The notes beneath the pieces were generated by a model. That model made no database searches, was not told the origin of the DNA, and saw only the letters and a list, made by a program, of their open reading frames with translations. From assembly GCF_002846555.1 (NCBI RefSeq), contig NZ_PJMS01000001.1, forward strand, positions 682,001 to 746,000: a stretch of 64,000 nt of DNA, read 5' to 3'. Made by a program: the position numbers and the translations under genes. The stretch comes from Aquimarina sp. MAR_2010_214 (GTDB lineage: Bacteria > Bacteroidota > Bacteroidia > Flavobacteriales > Flavobacteriaceae). Of the stretch, positions 18,928 through 27,712 are shown piece after piece; positions within the stretch are counted from its first letter, which is position 1, and every line of letters begins with the position of its first letter.

Positions 18928-18962
18928 AAAAATGCCTCGGGATAACTCGGGGCATTTTTTTG
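18928..18962. terminator. bidirectional intrinsic terminator
   Basis: Stem AATGCCTCGG/CTCGGGGCATT with a short loop, flanked by A-run and T-run, between the convergent metallopeptidase and RNase H genes. Confidence 0.85.
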
Positions 18963-19001
18963 TAAATTTTAGACTACTGTAAACAAATATTTTAGATCAC
19001 T

Positions 19002-19637
19002 TTACTTTCTACCAAAATCTGCAGGTATTTCTCCCCATGCTTTGGTTTCCCATTTTACAATTGTAGTTGTATATGTATTTTCTTTGAGCCATTGTGTTGC
19101 TCGATCTACCAAATCAAAGACTTCTTTGTTTTTAGCAGTTCGTTGCAATTTTGTTCTACATGTTTTTTGTTTTACCCATCCAATTGCTATTTTAGAATCA
19201 GAATAAATAATACGATCACTATTTTTCTTTTTCAGATACGCAAGACCATGCACAAGCGCCAAAAACTCTCCTATATTATTTGTACCCTGTCTAAAAGGTC
19301 CCTGATGAAAAAGCTGTTTTTCGGTTTGGGTATCGACTCCTCGGTATTCCATCTTACCGGGGTTACCACTAGAAGCAGCATCTACTGCTATTGAATATAA
19401 ATTAGGTTCTCCTATTTTTGATAATTGTGCTGCGGTAAGTGTTTTTTTGGGTTTACTCTTCCCTTTATAGTCCTCATAATCTCCGTTATATGCTTTTTTT
19501 GCTATATCAAAAGAGTCAAAAGACTTATATTTTGCGCCTGCATACCCCTCAACAGCAGCTTTACAATCATTCCATTTGGTATAAATTCCAGGCTTGTGTC
19601 CTTCCCAAACCACATAAAATTTTTCTTTCTTAGCCAT
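19002..19637 (-). CDS. rnhA: ribonuclease H with N-terminal hybrid-binding (viroplasmin) domain
   Basis: 211 residues. The N-terminal ~45 residues (FYVVWEGHKPGIYTKWNDCK...) form the RNA:DNA hybrid-binding domain found in eukaryote-type RNase H1 and viroplasmin. The catalytic domain follows a Lys-rich linker: Asp86 in VDAASSGNPG, Glu124 in NNIGEFLALV, Asp147 in IYSDSKIAIGWV and Asp207 in the C-terminal IPADFGRK. It cuts the RNA strand of RNA:DNA hybrids. The gene is single and convergent with the metallopeptidase gene. Confidence 0.92.
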   Translation of the reverse strand: MAKKEKFYVVWEGHKPGIYTKWNDCKAAVEGYAGAKYKSFDSFDIAKKAYNGDYEDYKGKSKPKKTLTAAQLSKIGEPNLYSIAVDAASSGNPGKMEYRGVDTQTEKQLFHQGPFRQGTNNIGEFLALVHGLAYLKKKNSDRIIYSDSKIAIGWVKQKTCRTKLQRTAKNKEVFDLVDRATQWLKENTYTTTIVKWETKAWGEIPADFGRK

Positions 19638-19829
19638 TCTTATTAATTACTAGTTTATGATTGCTTGTTGATAAATGATTATGTGTGCATATTTTGCGTT
19701 AGGGATAGTAGTGAAAATCCCGCATCCCGAGCTATTCGGGAGAGGAATTGTAACGTATAGCCCGCTCGAACGCTATAATAAAGAATTAAAATAATAGTAT
19801 ATACAATATTCCTTCCGTTTCTCACTATT

Positions 19830-19985
19830 AACCTGAGTTCGATCTAAGAAAATTTACGTCAGTCAGAGTGATTTTCGATAGAAAATTGTATCGAAGACCA
19901 GTAAATTTTCAATCAAAAGCCTAATTTCGATACAATTTTTCTTCGTTTCACTATGAAAAATCACTCAATTTGATGACTTTTTTAA
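19830..19985. repeat. imperfect inverted repeat, MITE- or REP-like
   Basis: In the 384-bp gap between rnhA and purN, GAGTGATTTTCGATAG plus AAAATTGTATCGAA (19866-19895) is matched in inverse orientation by TTCGATACAATTTTT and GAAAAATCACTCAA (19926-19970). The region could fold into a long imperfect cruciform. Upstream (about 19727-19735) is a small CCCGAGCTATTCGGG palindrome. No ORF is present. The look is that of a small dispersed intergenic repeat; only one copy is seen in this window. Confidence 0.55.
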
Positions 19986-20021
19986 TCAATCCCTTACATC
20001 AAAATCAGGTTATTAAGCACA

Positions 20022-20606
20022 CTACTCATTACTTGTTTTATTAGCAAACAGGAGTTCTTTTATAACGATTGGAAAATGTTTATATTCTAATTGATGAATC
20101 GCCTGAGCTACATCTTCGGCAGAATCTTCTGCAGAAATTGGCGTTTTGGCCTGAAAAACTATTGCTCCCTCGTCATAATGTTCATTTACATAATGGATTG
20201 TTATCCCACTTTCTTTTTCTTTATTTCTAACTACAGCTTCATGCACGTGATGTCCATACATTCCCTTTCCACCATACTTTGGCAATAACGCAGGATGAAC
20301 ATTTATCACTTTATCAGGAAAAGCTTCAATGATTTTTTTAGGAAAAATCCATAAGAACCCAGCCAGTACAATAATGTCAGGTTTGGCATCTTTTAAGATA
20401 TTAAGCACCTCATTTGTGTCATAAAATGACTCTTTGTCAAAGTGTAACGCCTTTACTTTCAAGGCATGAGCTCTTTTCAATACTTTGGCACGCAGGTTGT
20501 TAGAGAACACATGTGTAACCTCGGCAATTTTTCGCTCGTGGAAGTACTTAATTATATTTTCGGCATTGGTACCCGAGCCGGAAGCAAAAATTATAATACG
20601 CTTCAT
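20022..20606 (-). CDS. purN: phosphoribosylglycinamide formyltransferase
   Basis: 194 residues from the ATG at 20606; an upstream GTG would add ten unlike residues. IFASGSGTNAENI forms the phosphate-binding N-terminus. NVHPALLPKYGGKGMYG carries the catalytic Asn and His, and NEHYDEGAIVFQ the catalytic Asp. It transfers a formyl group from 10-formyl-THF to GAR in purine synthesis. It is divergent from acpP. Confidence 0.94.
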   Translation of the reverse strand: MKRIIIFASGSGTNAENIIKYFHERKIAEVTHVFSNNLRAKVLKRAHALKVKALHFDKESFYDTNEVLNILKDAKPDIIVLAGFLWIFPKKIIEAFPDKVINVHPALLPKYGGKGMYGHHVHEAVVRNKEKESGITIHYVNEHYDEGAIVFQAKTPISAEDSAEDVAQAIHQLEYKHFPIVIKELLFANKTSNE

Positions 20607-20748
20607 AGTATGATAAAATTGTTGATTAGAGAGCACAAAAAAAATAATTATTATTCAATTTTAGGTAGCAAAAAGCCAATACTTCGCTATATTTGATAAA
20701 ATACAAATACATTTTTATGGGATTGTGGGGTTTTAAAATAAAGTTTTT

Positions 20749-20756
20749 TATTTTTG
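20749..20756 (+). promoter_or_regulatory. -7 box of the acpP-fabF promoter
   Basis: TATTTTTG matches TAnnTTTG, 31 bp before the acpP ATG. A TTG at 20723-20725 lies at a plausible -33 distance. Confidence 0.6.
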
Positions 20757-20787
20757 CCACCTAATTAAAAAATTAAAATTAAACATT

Positions 20788-21021
20788 ATGTCAGACATTG
20801 CATCAAGAGTAAAAGCGATAATCGTTGACAAATTAGGAGTAGACGAAAACGAAGTTGTAAATGAAGCTAGTTTCACAAACGATTTAGGCGCTGATTCATT
20901 AGACACTGTAGAATTGATTATGGAATTCGAAAAAGAATTCGATATTCAGATTCCAGATGATCAAGCTGAAAACATTGCAACAGTAGGTCAAGCAATATCT
21001 TATATTGAAGACGCAAAGTAA
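20788..21021 (+). CDS. acpP: acyl carrier protein
   Basis: 77 acidic residues. The phosphopantetheine site is Ser37 in [15 protein letters not shown]. It carries growing acyl chains in type II fatty acid synthesis. It is 17 bp upstream of fabF, in the common acpP-fabF-rnc order. Confidence 0.97.
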   Translation: MSDIASRVKAIIVDKLGVDENEVVNEASFTNDLGADSLDTVELIMEFEKEFDIQIPDDQAENIATVGQAISYIEDAK

Positions 21022-21038
21022 TAACTTCACGACAAAAT

Positions 21039-22292
21039 ATGAATCTTAAGCGAGTTGTAGTCACAGGACTAGGTGCATTGACACCTATAGGTAACAATAT
21101 TGATGAATATTGGGATGGATTAGTAAATGGAAAAAGTGGTTGCGCTCCCATTACCTATTTTGATACCGAAAATTTCAAGACTAAATTTGCTTGCGAAGTC
21201 AAAAATTATTCTCCCACAGACTATTTTGATAGAAAAGAAGCACGAAAACTTGATAAATTTGCGCAGTATGCTATTGTATCTTCTGAAGAAGCTATAAAAG
21301 ATGCTGCTATTGACTTGGAAAAGGTTGATAAATTTAGAGTTGGTGTGATCTGGGGTGCAGGAATTGGCGGAATAGAGACTTTTCAGGAAGAAGTAATTGG
21401 TTATGCCAATGGAAATGGAACACCTCGTTTCAATCCTTTCTTTATCCCGAAAATGATCGCCGATATTGCTCCTGGTCATATTTCTATACGAAACGGTTTT
21501 ATGGGACCTAACTATACCACAGTTTCTGCTTGTGCTTCTTCTGCAAATGCAATGATCGATGCGCTAAACTATATTCGTTTAGGCCATTGTGATATTATCA
21601 TTACAGGAGGAAGTGAAGCTGCCGTTACTATAGCTGGTATGGGAGGATTTAATGCGATGCACGCTTTGTCTACAAGAAATGAAAGTCCAGAAACTGCTTC
21701 TAGACCATTTGACGCAACCAGAGATGGTTTCGTTTTGGGAGAAGGTAGTGGAGCTCTTATTCTTGAAGAATACGAACACGCAAAAGCACGAGGTGCTAAA
21801 ATCTACGCCGAAGTCGTTGGTGGTGGGATGTCTAGTGATGCATATCACATGACAGCTCCGCATCCTGACGGAATAGGAGTAGAACGCGTGATGCTTAATT
21901 GTTTAAGAGATGCGGGTGTATCCCCAGAACAGGTAGATGCTATAAACACTCATGGAACATCCACTCCATTAGGAGATGTTGCAGAATTGAAAGCTATTAC
22001 CAAGGTTTTTGGAGATCATGCACCTAACATCAATATCAATTCAACAAAATCTATGACAGGACACTTACTTGGTGCAGCCGGAGCTATAGAAGCTATTTCT
22101 TCTATTTTGGCTATGCAAAAAGGTATAGTGCCTCCTACTATCAATCACACTACTGTGGATGAAAATATAGATTCTTCATTGAATTTGACATTAAACAAAG
22201 CTCAAAAACGTGAAATCACATACGCAATGAGTAATACTTTTGGTTTCGGAGGTCATAATGCTTGTGTGTTATTTAAAAAACTGAACGAATAA
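21039..22292 (+). CDS. fabF: beta-ketoacyl-ACP synthase II
   Basis: 417 residues. The active-site triad is Cys165 (TVSACASSAN), His305 (NTHGTSTPLGD) and His342 (KSMTGHLLGAAGA). It elongates acyl-ACP with malonyl-ACP in fatty acid synthesis. It lies directly after acpP; its stop codon abuts the rnc start (TAAATG). Confidence 0.96.
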   Translation: MNLKRVVVTGLGALTPIGNNIDEYWDGLVNGKSGCAPITYFDTENFKTKFACEVKNYSPTDYFDRKEARKLDKFAQYAIVSSEEAIKDAAIDLEKVDKFRVGVIWGAGIGGIETFQEEVIGYANGNGTPRFNPFFIPKMIADIAPGHISIRNGFMGPNYTTVSACASSANAMIDALNYIRLGHCDIIITGGSEAAVTIAGMGGFNAMHALSTRNESPETASRPFDATRDGFVLGEGSGALILEEYEHAKARGAKIYAEVVGGGMSSDAYHMTAPHPDGIGVERVMLNCLRDAGVSPEQVDAINTHGTSTPLGDVAELKAITKVFGDHAPNININSTKSMTGHLLGAAGAIEAISSILAMQKGIVPPTINHTTVDENIDSSLNLTLNKAQKREITYAMSNTFGFGGHNACVLFKKLNE

Positions 22293-23027
22293 ATGAATGT
22301 TATTCGAAACATACTAAATTCCCGCTCTGAAAAGAACGGGAATTTTTTTTCTAAAATTCAGAAAATAGTCGGTTTTAAACCCAAAAACATTAAGCCTTAC
22401 GAAAAAGCATTTACGCACAGGTCTTTAAATTTAAAAGACAAAAAAGGAAATGCTGTTAATTTTGAAAGGTTAGAGTTTCTAGGTGATGCTATGTTAAGTA
22501 GTGTTATTGCTGCACACTTATTTAAAGAAGTACCCGAAGGGAATGAAGGGTATTTGACCAAAATGAGAGCCAAAGTAGTGAGTAGAAAACATCTTAATGA
22601 GCTGGGAAAAGATCTTAAATTAATTGAATTGGTGAGAACCAATATTCCTAAGTCTCAATTTGGAATAAATATACATGGAAATCTTTTTGAAGCTCTTATA
22701 GGTGCCATATATCTGGATCGTGGTTTTGTATATTGCGAACGCTTTATAAAAGAAGCTGTAATCGATCCATATGTTGATATCGAAAGCCTAGAAGGACAAA
22801 TCATTAGCTATAAAAGCTTATTGATAGAATGGTGTCAAAAAGAGAAAAAAGTATTTAGTTACGAAGTATATGAAGATACCGGTAAGGATGAAATGAAGCA
22901 TTTTGCCGTAAAGCTTTGGATAGATGACAAAGTAGTTGCAAAAGCGAGAGCTACATCAAAAAAGAAAGCAGAAGAAAAAGCTTCAAAAAGAGCTTATTTT
23001 GCATTTCAATCTAAAATAAATATCTAA
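22293..23027 (+). CDS. rnc: ribonuclease III
   Basis: 244 residues. The signature NFERLEFLGDAML at 56-68 carries catalytic acidic residues; a second acidic cluster is in FEALIGAIYLDRG. A double-stranded RNA-binding domain spans about 168-240. It processes rRNA and structured mRNAs. The start ATG abuts the fabF stop, implying translational coupling. An intrinsic-terminator-like hairpin lies at codons 9-18, which is odd. Confidence 0.94.
   Translation: MNVIRNILNSRSEKNGNFFSKIQKIVGFKPKNIKPYEKAFTHRSLNLKDKKGNAVNFERLEFLGDAMLSSVIAAHLFKEVPEGNEGYLTKMRAKVVSRKHLNELGKDLKLIELVRTNIPKSQFGINIHGNLFEALIGAIYLDRGFVYCERFIKEAVIDPYVDIESLEGQIISYKSLLIEWCQKEKKVFSYEVYEDTGKDEMKHFAVKLWIDDKVVAKARATSKKKAEEKASKRAYFAFQSKINI
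22316..22350 (+). terminator. terminator-like hairpin inside the 5' end of rnc
   Basis: A perfect 9-bp stem AAATTCCCG/CGGGAATTT (22316-22324 and 22337-22345), then a C-A mismatch, three more pairs and a GAAA tetraloop. Eight T's end at 22350. It has every mark of an intrinsic terminator yet lies 24 bp into the rnc coding sequence. It could end most acpP-fabF transcripts and limit rnc expression, or be a target of RNase III itself. Confidence 0.7.
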
Positions 23028-23207
23028 ATAACATTAGATTTTTCCTGCCAAACTAATCAAAATATATGCATATTAGAAAAACTATAATTTTTTATAGTTA
23101 AAAGATACTAACTCAATCGTTTTCGTAAAATAACTTTATCTTTAATTAAACTTGTTAGATGAATTTATTTGTATATTTCGCGTTAAATCGGAAATAAAAA
23201 AATAAAA

Positions 23208-23699
23208 GTGGCTGTTCAGCGGTTAGTATTAGATGCCTTTGCCGATGATGATCATGAACTCATTGCCATTCATTGTTCATTAGCTTCATATCGGTTAGCT
23301 TTTCTATTGAACAAAAATCTAAATCTAAAGCTCTATAGAAAAAAAGAAGATATCAATTTTGAGTATGATGATCTCTCTGCAAATTTTCCGCTGTACCAAT
23401 ATGATGATCATTTTCAATATAGCACATATAGCCTCATAGGGAATAAATTTCAATGCCAAATAAAATCAGAAAATCAGATTTCTGAAGGGCTATTTACTAC
23501 TATTGAGAATACACATACCACAAAATATCTAATTCCAGAATTAAAAAATGTAGATTATTTTCTAAAAATTGAGACCGAAGCATCAAATTTTTCAAGTAAA
23601 TCTTTACTTATAAACATGCTTACTATTTCACAAATTATAACAGCATATCCTTTAGAATATGCTACACTTAAATCAAAGAACAACTTAATATTCGAATAA
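23208..23699 (+). CDS. IPExxxVDY family protein
   Basis: 163 residues with a GTG start. The eponymous motif is IPELKNVDY at 109-117. The N-terminal part (LVLDAFADDDHELIAIHCSL) matches the family's usual opening and supports this start. Its stop overlaps the pyk start by one base (TAATG), so the two are translationally coupled. Function is unknown; constant linkage to pyruvate kinase in Flavobacteriia (from memory) suggests a link to that enzyme or its expression. Confidence 0.9.
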   Translation: MAVQRLVLDAFADDDHELIAIHCSLASYRLAFLLNKNLNLKLYRKKEDINFEYDDLSANFPLYQYDDHFQYSTYSLIGNKFQCQIKSENQISEGLFTTIENTHTTKYLIPELKNVDYFLKIETEASNFSSKSLLINMLTISQIITAYPLEYATLKSKNNLIFE

Positions 23700-25126
23700 T
23701 GCCAAAACGTAAAAGAACTAAAATAGTTGCTACTCTTGGACCCGCGACAAGTAGTGAAGAGATATTAAAAAAAATGCTGGAAGCGGGTGTAAATGTTTTC
23801 AGAATAAATTTCTCTCATGCTGATTATAGTGATGTCAAAGAACGTATAAAGATTATACGAAAACTAAGTAAAGAACACGGTTATAATGCATCTATACTTG
23901 GGGATTTACAAGGTCCTAAATTGCGCGTCGGTGTTATGAAAAGAGATATCATAGCAAATGATGGTGATATCATTAATTTTGTGACCGGAAAACCCTTTGA
24001 AGGCAACTCTAAAGAGGTTTATATGAACTATGAAAGTTTTCCAAAAGATGTAAAAGCAGGCGAGAGGATATTATTAGACGATGGTAAGTTAATTTTTGAA
24101 GTCATCTCTTCCAACAAAAAAGACACAGTTAAGACCAAAGTAATACAAGGAGGCCCTCTAAAGTCTAAAAAAGGAGTAAACCTTCCTAATACTAGTATTT
24201 CTTTACCAGCACTGACAGAAAAAGATATAAAAGATGCGATTTTTGCATGCGAACAAGGAGTGGATTGGATGGCCTTATCTTTTGTGCGTCATGCTCAGGA
24301 TTTAATGGAATTACAAGAGTTGATAAAAGAACATAGTGAACACAAAATTCCAATTATTGCCAAAATAGAGAAGCCTGAAGGAGTAGAAAATATAGATAAG
24401 ATCGTAGCCTATTGTGATGGATTGATGGTGGCAAGAGGAGATCTTGGAGTAGAAATCCCTGCTCAGGAAGTACCTTTAATTCAGAAAAACTTAGTTCTTA
24501 AAGCTAAAACTGCAAGAATACCTGTGATTATTGCTACACAGATGATGGAAACGATGATCGATAGCCTTACACCAACACGTGCCGAGGTAAACGATGTCGC
24601 TAATTCTGTAATGGATGGTGCTGATGCCGTTATGCTATCAGGAGAAACTTCTGTAGGAAAATATCCAGTACAGGTGATTGAAACGATGTCTAAAATTATT
24701 AAAAGCGTAGAGAATTCTGAATTAATAACGGTTCCTCAAAACCCTCCTCACATCAGAACCAATAGATTCATTACAAAATCTATTTGTTATCATGCAGCTC
24801 ATATGGCTAATGATATAAATGCTAAAGCAATTTGTACTCTTACTAATAGTGGTTATACGGCATTTCAAATTTCTGCCTGGAGACCAGACGCCCATATTCT
24901 AGTATTTACCAGCAATCATAGAATCTTATCTCAACTTAGTCTTTTATGGGGAGTAAAAGCTTTTTATTATGACAAGTTCGTAAGCACAGATGAAACTGTA
25001 GAAGATATTAATAAAATTGCTTTAGAACGTAAATTTGTAGAACAGGGAGATATGTTAATTAATCTAGCAGCAATGCCTATCACCGCAAAAGGAATGGTAA
25101 ACACCCTTAGAGTATCACAAGTCTAA
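23699..25126 (+). CDS. pyk: pyruvate kinase
   Basis: 475 residues. Conserved segments include KIVATLGPATSS at the N-terminus, INFSHADYSDV, the active-site IPIIAKIEKPEGVENIDKI with the catalytic Lys, MVARGDLGVEIP, and VANSVMDGADAVMLSGETS. A C-terminal allosteric-type domain follows. It converts PEP and ADP to pyruvate and ATP, the last step of glycolysis. It overlaps the IPExxxVDY gene by one base and is followed by a terminator. Confidence 0.96.
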   Translation: MPKRKRTKIVATLGPATSSEEILKKMLEAGVNVFRINFSHADYSDVKERIKIIRKLSKEHGYNASILGDLQGPKLRVGVMKRDIIANDGDIINFVTGKPFEGNSKEVYMNYESFPKDVKAGERILLDDGKLIFEVISSNKKDTVKTKVIQGGPLKSKKGVNLPNTSISLPALTEKDIKDAIFACEQGVDWMALSFVRHAQDLMELQELIKEHSEHKIPIIAKIEKPEGVENIDKIVAYCDGLMVARGDLGVEIPAQEVPLIQKNLVLKAKTARIPVIIATQMMETMIDSLTPTRAEVNDVANSVMDGADAVMLSGETSVGKYPVQVIETMSKIIKSVENSELITVPQNPPHIRTNRFITKSICYHAAHMANDINAKAICTLTNSGYTAFQISAWRPDAHILVFTSNHRILSQLSLLWGVKAFYYDKFVSTDETVEDINKIALERKFVEQGDMLINLAAMPITAKGMVNTLRVSQV

Positions 25127-25155
25127 GGAATTCCTTCAATAGAATATTTTTAATA

Positions 25156-25187
25156 AAAAGGCTTCTTGTATATGAAGCCTTTTTTAT
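25156..25187. terminator. intrinsic terminator between pyk and the response regulator gene
   Basis: An 11-bp stem AAAAAGGCTTC/GAAGCCTTTTT with an 8-nt loop. The symmetry lets it serve both pyk and the convergent regulator gene; it touches the last codon of the latter. Confidence 0.88.
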
Positions 25188-25597
25188 GACGTTTGCTTTA
25201 AAAAAATAGTCTCTAAGTCTTCTATAGTAACTGGTTTTACAAGATAATCCTTTACAGTATTGATGCTTTTGGCCTTTTCTATATCTACAGGATTAATAGA
25301 AGAACTTACAATATATAGTGTAATTGTTTTTTCGAGTTTGTTTTTAATTTTAGTGAAATTATCCAAAAACTCCCATCCATCCATTACTGGCATATTTAAG
25401 TCAAGAAATATTATTTCTGGGATTGTCTTTTTATCCAAATTGGTTAAAATAGCTTCAAAATAATTAAGAGCTTCTTTGCCATTCTGAAATACCATTAAGT
25501 TTTTACAAAGATTTTTTGCTTCTACAATCCTTTTTACAAGATTTACATACATATTATCGTCATCAATAATACACGCTAATCCAATTTTATGACTCAT
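25184..25597 (-). CDS. single-domain response regulator
   Basis: 137 residues from the ATG at 25597; a longer form from 25627 would overlap the kinase gene by 11 bp. A receiver domain with acidic pocket IDDD at 11-14, phospho-acceptor Asp66 in IFLDLNMPVMDGWEF and Lys in DYLVKPVT. There is no output domain, as in Rcp1/CheY-like proteins. It likely takes phosphate from the histidine kinase encoded just upstream. Confidence 0.88.
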   Translation of the reverse strand: MSHKIGLACIIDDDNMYVNLVKRIVEAKNLCKNLMVFQNGKEALNYFEAILTNLDKKTIPEIIFLDLNMPVMDGWEFLDNFTKIKNKLEKTITLYIVSSSINPVDIEKAKSINTVKDYLVKPVTIEDLETIFLKQTS

Positions 25598-25616
25598 GCT
25601 TTTCGGTTGTTTGTTT

Positions 25617-27068
25617 TTAAAATTCAATTATAAAAGTTGTCCCTTTATCTACTTCGCTCTCTACGGTAATCTTTCCATCTAGTGATTCTATCTGATTTTT
25701 TGTTAGAAATAGCCCAATTCCCACTGCATCCTTATTGTAATGAAATGTTTTATACATCCCAAATATTTTATCCCTATACAATTTCATATCAATTCCCTTA
25801 CCATTGTCTGTGACTTTTAAATACTTTTTACTACCTATAGAATAGCTTTTGATTTCTACTACCGGATCTCTATCAGGATGTTTATATTTTATCGCGTTCG
25901 TTATTAAATTTAAAAGGATACTTTCTAAATATGCAGGAATATAATTAATCGTATTTAATTTACTAAAATCTGTCCTGATTTTAGTCTTACTCATAGCAAT
26001 CATTTGCCCGATTCCACTGGTAACCAAATTAAAAGCATCCTGAAATTTGACCGAGCTTTTTTCCTGACCCTTATTCGTATGTATCGCTACAATTTCATTA
26101 AGGTGTTCAATGGTTGTATTTAGACTATATGATATCTGTTTAATTTCTTTGATCAATCCAATCTTTTCCTCGGGGTTATCTATATCTTCAATCAATTGCA
26201 CTAATAAAGATAGATTACTGGTATGCGACCTGAGGTTATGAGATACGATATGAGCAAAATTGAATAATCTAGAGTTCTGAGATGCGATAATATCAATTGA
26301 TTTTTGTAGGCTTAATTCTTTCCTTTTGATTTCATCTATGTCCTGAAAAACACCTCTAATTCCAATTATTTCTTTATTTTCATTATATACCGGCTTTCCT
26401 ATGGCTCGTACCCAAAATTCTCTATTGTTAGCGGTTACCATTTTAATTTCAGTATTAAAAGGTGTTCCTACCATAGCACAATTAAAAAATAAATCTGCTG
26501 CTTGTTGCCTACAATCCTCTGCATAGTAATTGGCAGAATCCTTAAGGGAAGGAATATAGTCGTCGGCATATTCTAAAATTCTTCTGGTTTCAAAATCCCA
26601 GAAACTTTTCCTTTCCTCAAAATCTACATACCAACTCCCCGTAGCTGTCATTTGAGCAGTTTCTTTATAGTAGAAATTATCTTTTGTAATATCCTGCTCA
26701 GGCTCTAGCTTGATTTCAATAAAAAAAACAAGGCTAATCTTAGATTTTATATTTACCGGTAATTCATCATTAGTTGCACACCTATATAGTTTATAATTTC
26801 CTTTTTTATCAAGGATTTTTATATGTTGCTTAAAACTTACAGCATTACGTCGATAGCTAAAAAAATTATCTCTAAATAACTCGACATCGTCCTGGTGTAT
26901 CAAGTGCTCTAAAAAATAATCTATTTTTGACTCTAGTTCATCTTTTGTATATCCTAAACTATCATAAAACTTTTCTGACCAAACCTCTCTTTCTGGATCA
27001 TCATATAACTCCCAATATCCAGCATTGAAATCTTGAATTACATTATTAAAAAGTTCATTTTGAAGCAT
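25617..27068 (-). CDS. PAS-domain sensor histidine kinase
   Basis: 483 residues with no transmembrane segment, so a soluble sensor. Two PAS-like domains span about 12-120 and 135-250, the second closed by a PAC-type GIRGVFQDID. The phospho-acceptor helix has FAHIVSHNLRSH with His277. The ATPase domain has NLITNAIKYKH, VTDNGKGID and GIGLFLTKNQIESLDGKI. It forms a pair with the response regulator that follows. The signal is not known. Confidence 0.92.
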   Translation of the reverse strand: MLQNELFNNVIQDFNAGYWELYDDPEREVWSEKFYDSLGYTKDELESKIDYFLEHLIHQDDVELFRDNFFSYRRNAVSFKQHIKILDKKGNYKLYRCATNDELPVNIKSKISLVFFIEIKLEPEQDITKDNFYYKETAQMTATGSWYVDFEERKSFWDFETRRILEYADDYIPSLKDSANYYAEDCRQQAADLFFNCAMVGTPFNTEIKMVTANNREFWVRAIGKPVYNENKEIIGIRGVFQDIDEIKRKELSLQKSIDIIASQNSRLFNFAHIVSHNLRSHTSNLSLLVQLIEDIDNPEEKIGLIKEIKQISYSLNTTIEHLNEIVAIHTNKGQEKSSVKFQDAFNLVTSGIGQMIAMSKTKIRTDFSKLNTINYIPAYLESILLNLITNAIKYKHPDRDPVVEIKSYSIGSKKYLKVTDNGKGIDMKLYRDKIFGMYKTFHYNKDAVGIGLFLTKNQIESLDGKITVESEVDKGTTFIIEF

Positions 27069-27102
27069 TCAATAAAATTTATCATAACAAGATAAGGATT
27101 TC

Positions 27103-27498
27103 TTAGGTATTTTCTTCGATTGTATCAAGCCTAATCGCCAATGCTTTGGTAGAAATCTGAACTTCAATAAATGATAAAAAAAGTGAAATCATAAGCGAAA
27201 AAAGACTAATTCCAAATATCACATTAGCCAAGGATATCTTTTCAACATATAATAAAAACATGGTGATCACACTAGTAAGAAAACTAATAATAGCAATCGC
27301 TTGCATATTTCTAATCAACCATAATCGTTTTCTTAAATTTTTGATCTGTAATACGGTGTTTTTTGATCTAGAAGTCAAATATTCATTATGCAATTGTCGT
27401 ATTAATGCTGCAATTGCCAAATATCTTGCATTATAGGCCAGCATAGTTAGTGATATTGCTGGAAACAACAATGCAGGAATACTCATGGTTAGTGTCAT
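27103..27498 (-). CDS. DUF2721 family membrane protein
   Basis: 131 residues from the ATG at 27498; a GTG at 27519 would add seven. Family-type opening SIPALLFPAISLTMLAYNARYLAI, then a basic amphipathic region and two further hydrophobic helices (about 63-85 and 92-115). Three transmembrane segments are expected. Function is unknown. It lies upstream of the histidine kinase on the same strand, 34 bp away. Confidence 0.8.
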   Translation of the reverse strand: MTLTMSIPALLFPAISLTMLAYNARYLAIAALIRQLHNEYLTSRSKNTVLQIKNLRKRLWLIRNMQAIAIISFLTSVITMFLLYVEKISLANVIFGISLFSLMISLFLSFIEVQISTKALAIRLDTIEENT

Positions 27499-27712
27499 AA
27501 CAAACTTTTTAAAAGCCACTAATTTAGATCAAAAAATTGAGTGATCATTATCAAATATAGTAATAGCATTCATATTGATTACTCAAACCAAACATTCTAA
27601 ATATATAATTTTCAAGTTTTTTTATAGTACACAACTTATACAAAAGTTGCTTTTTGAATTACTATGCACCTGAATTTTATCTTAAAAAACAAAAGAAGTG
27701 GATTGTAAAGCT

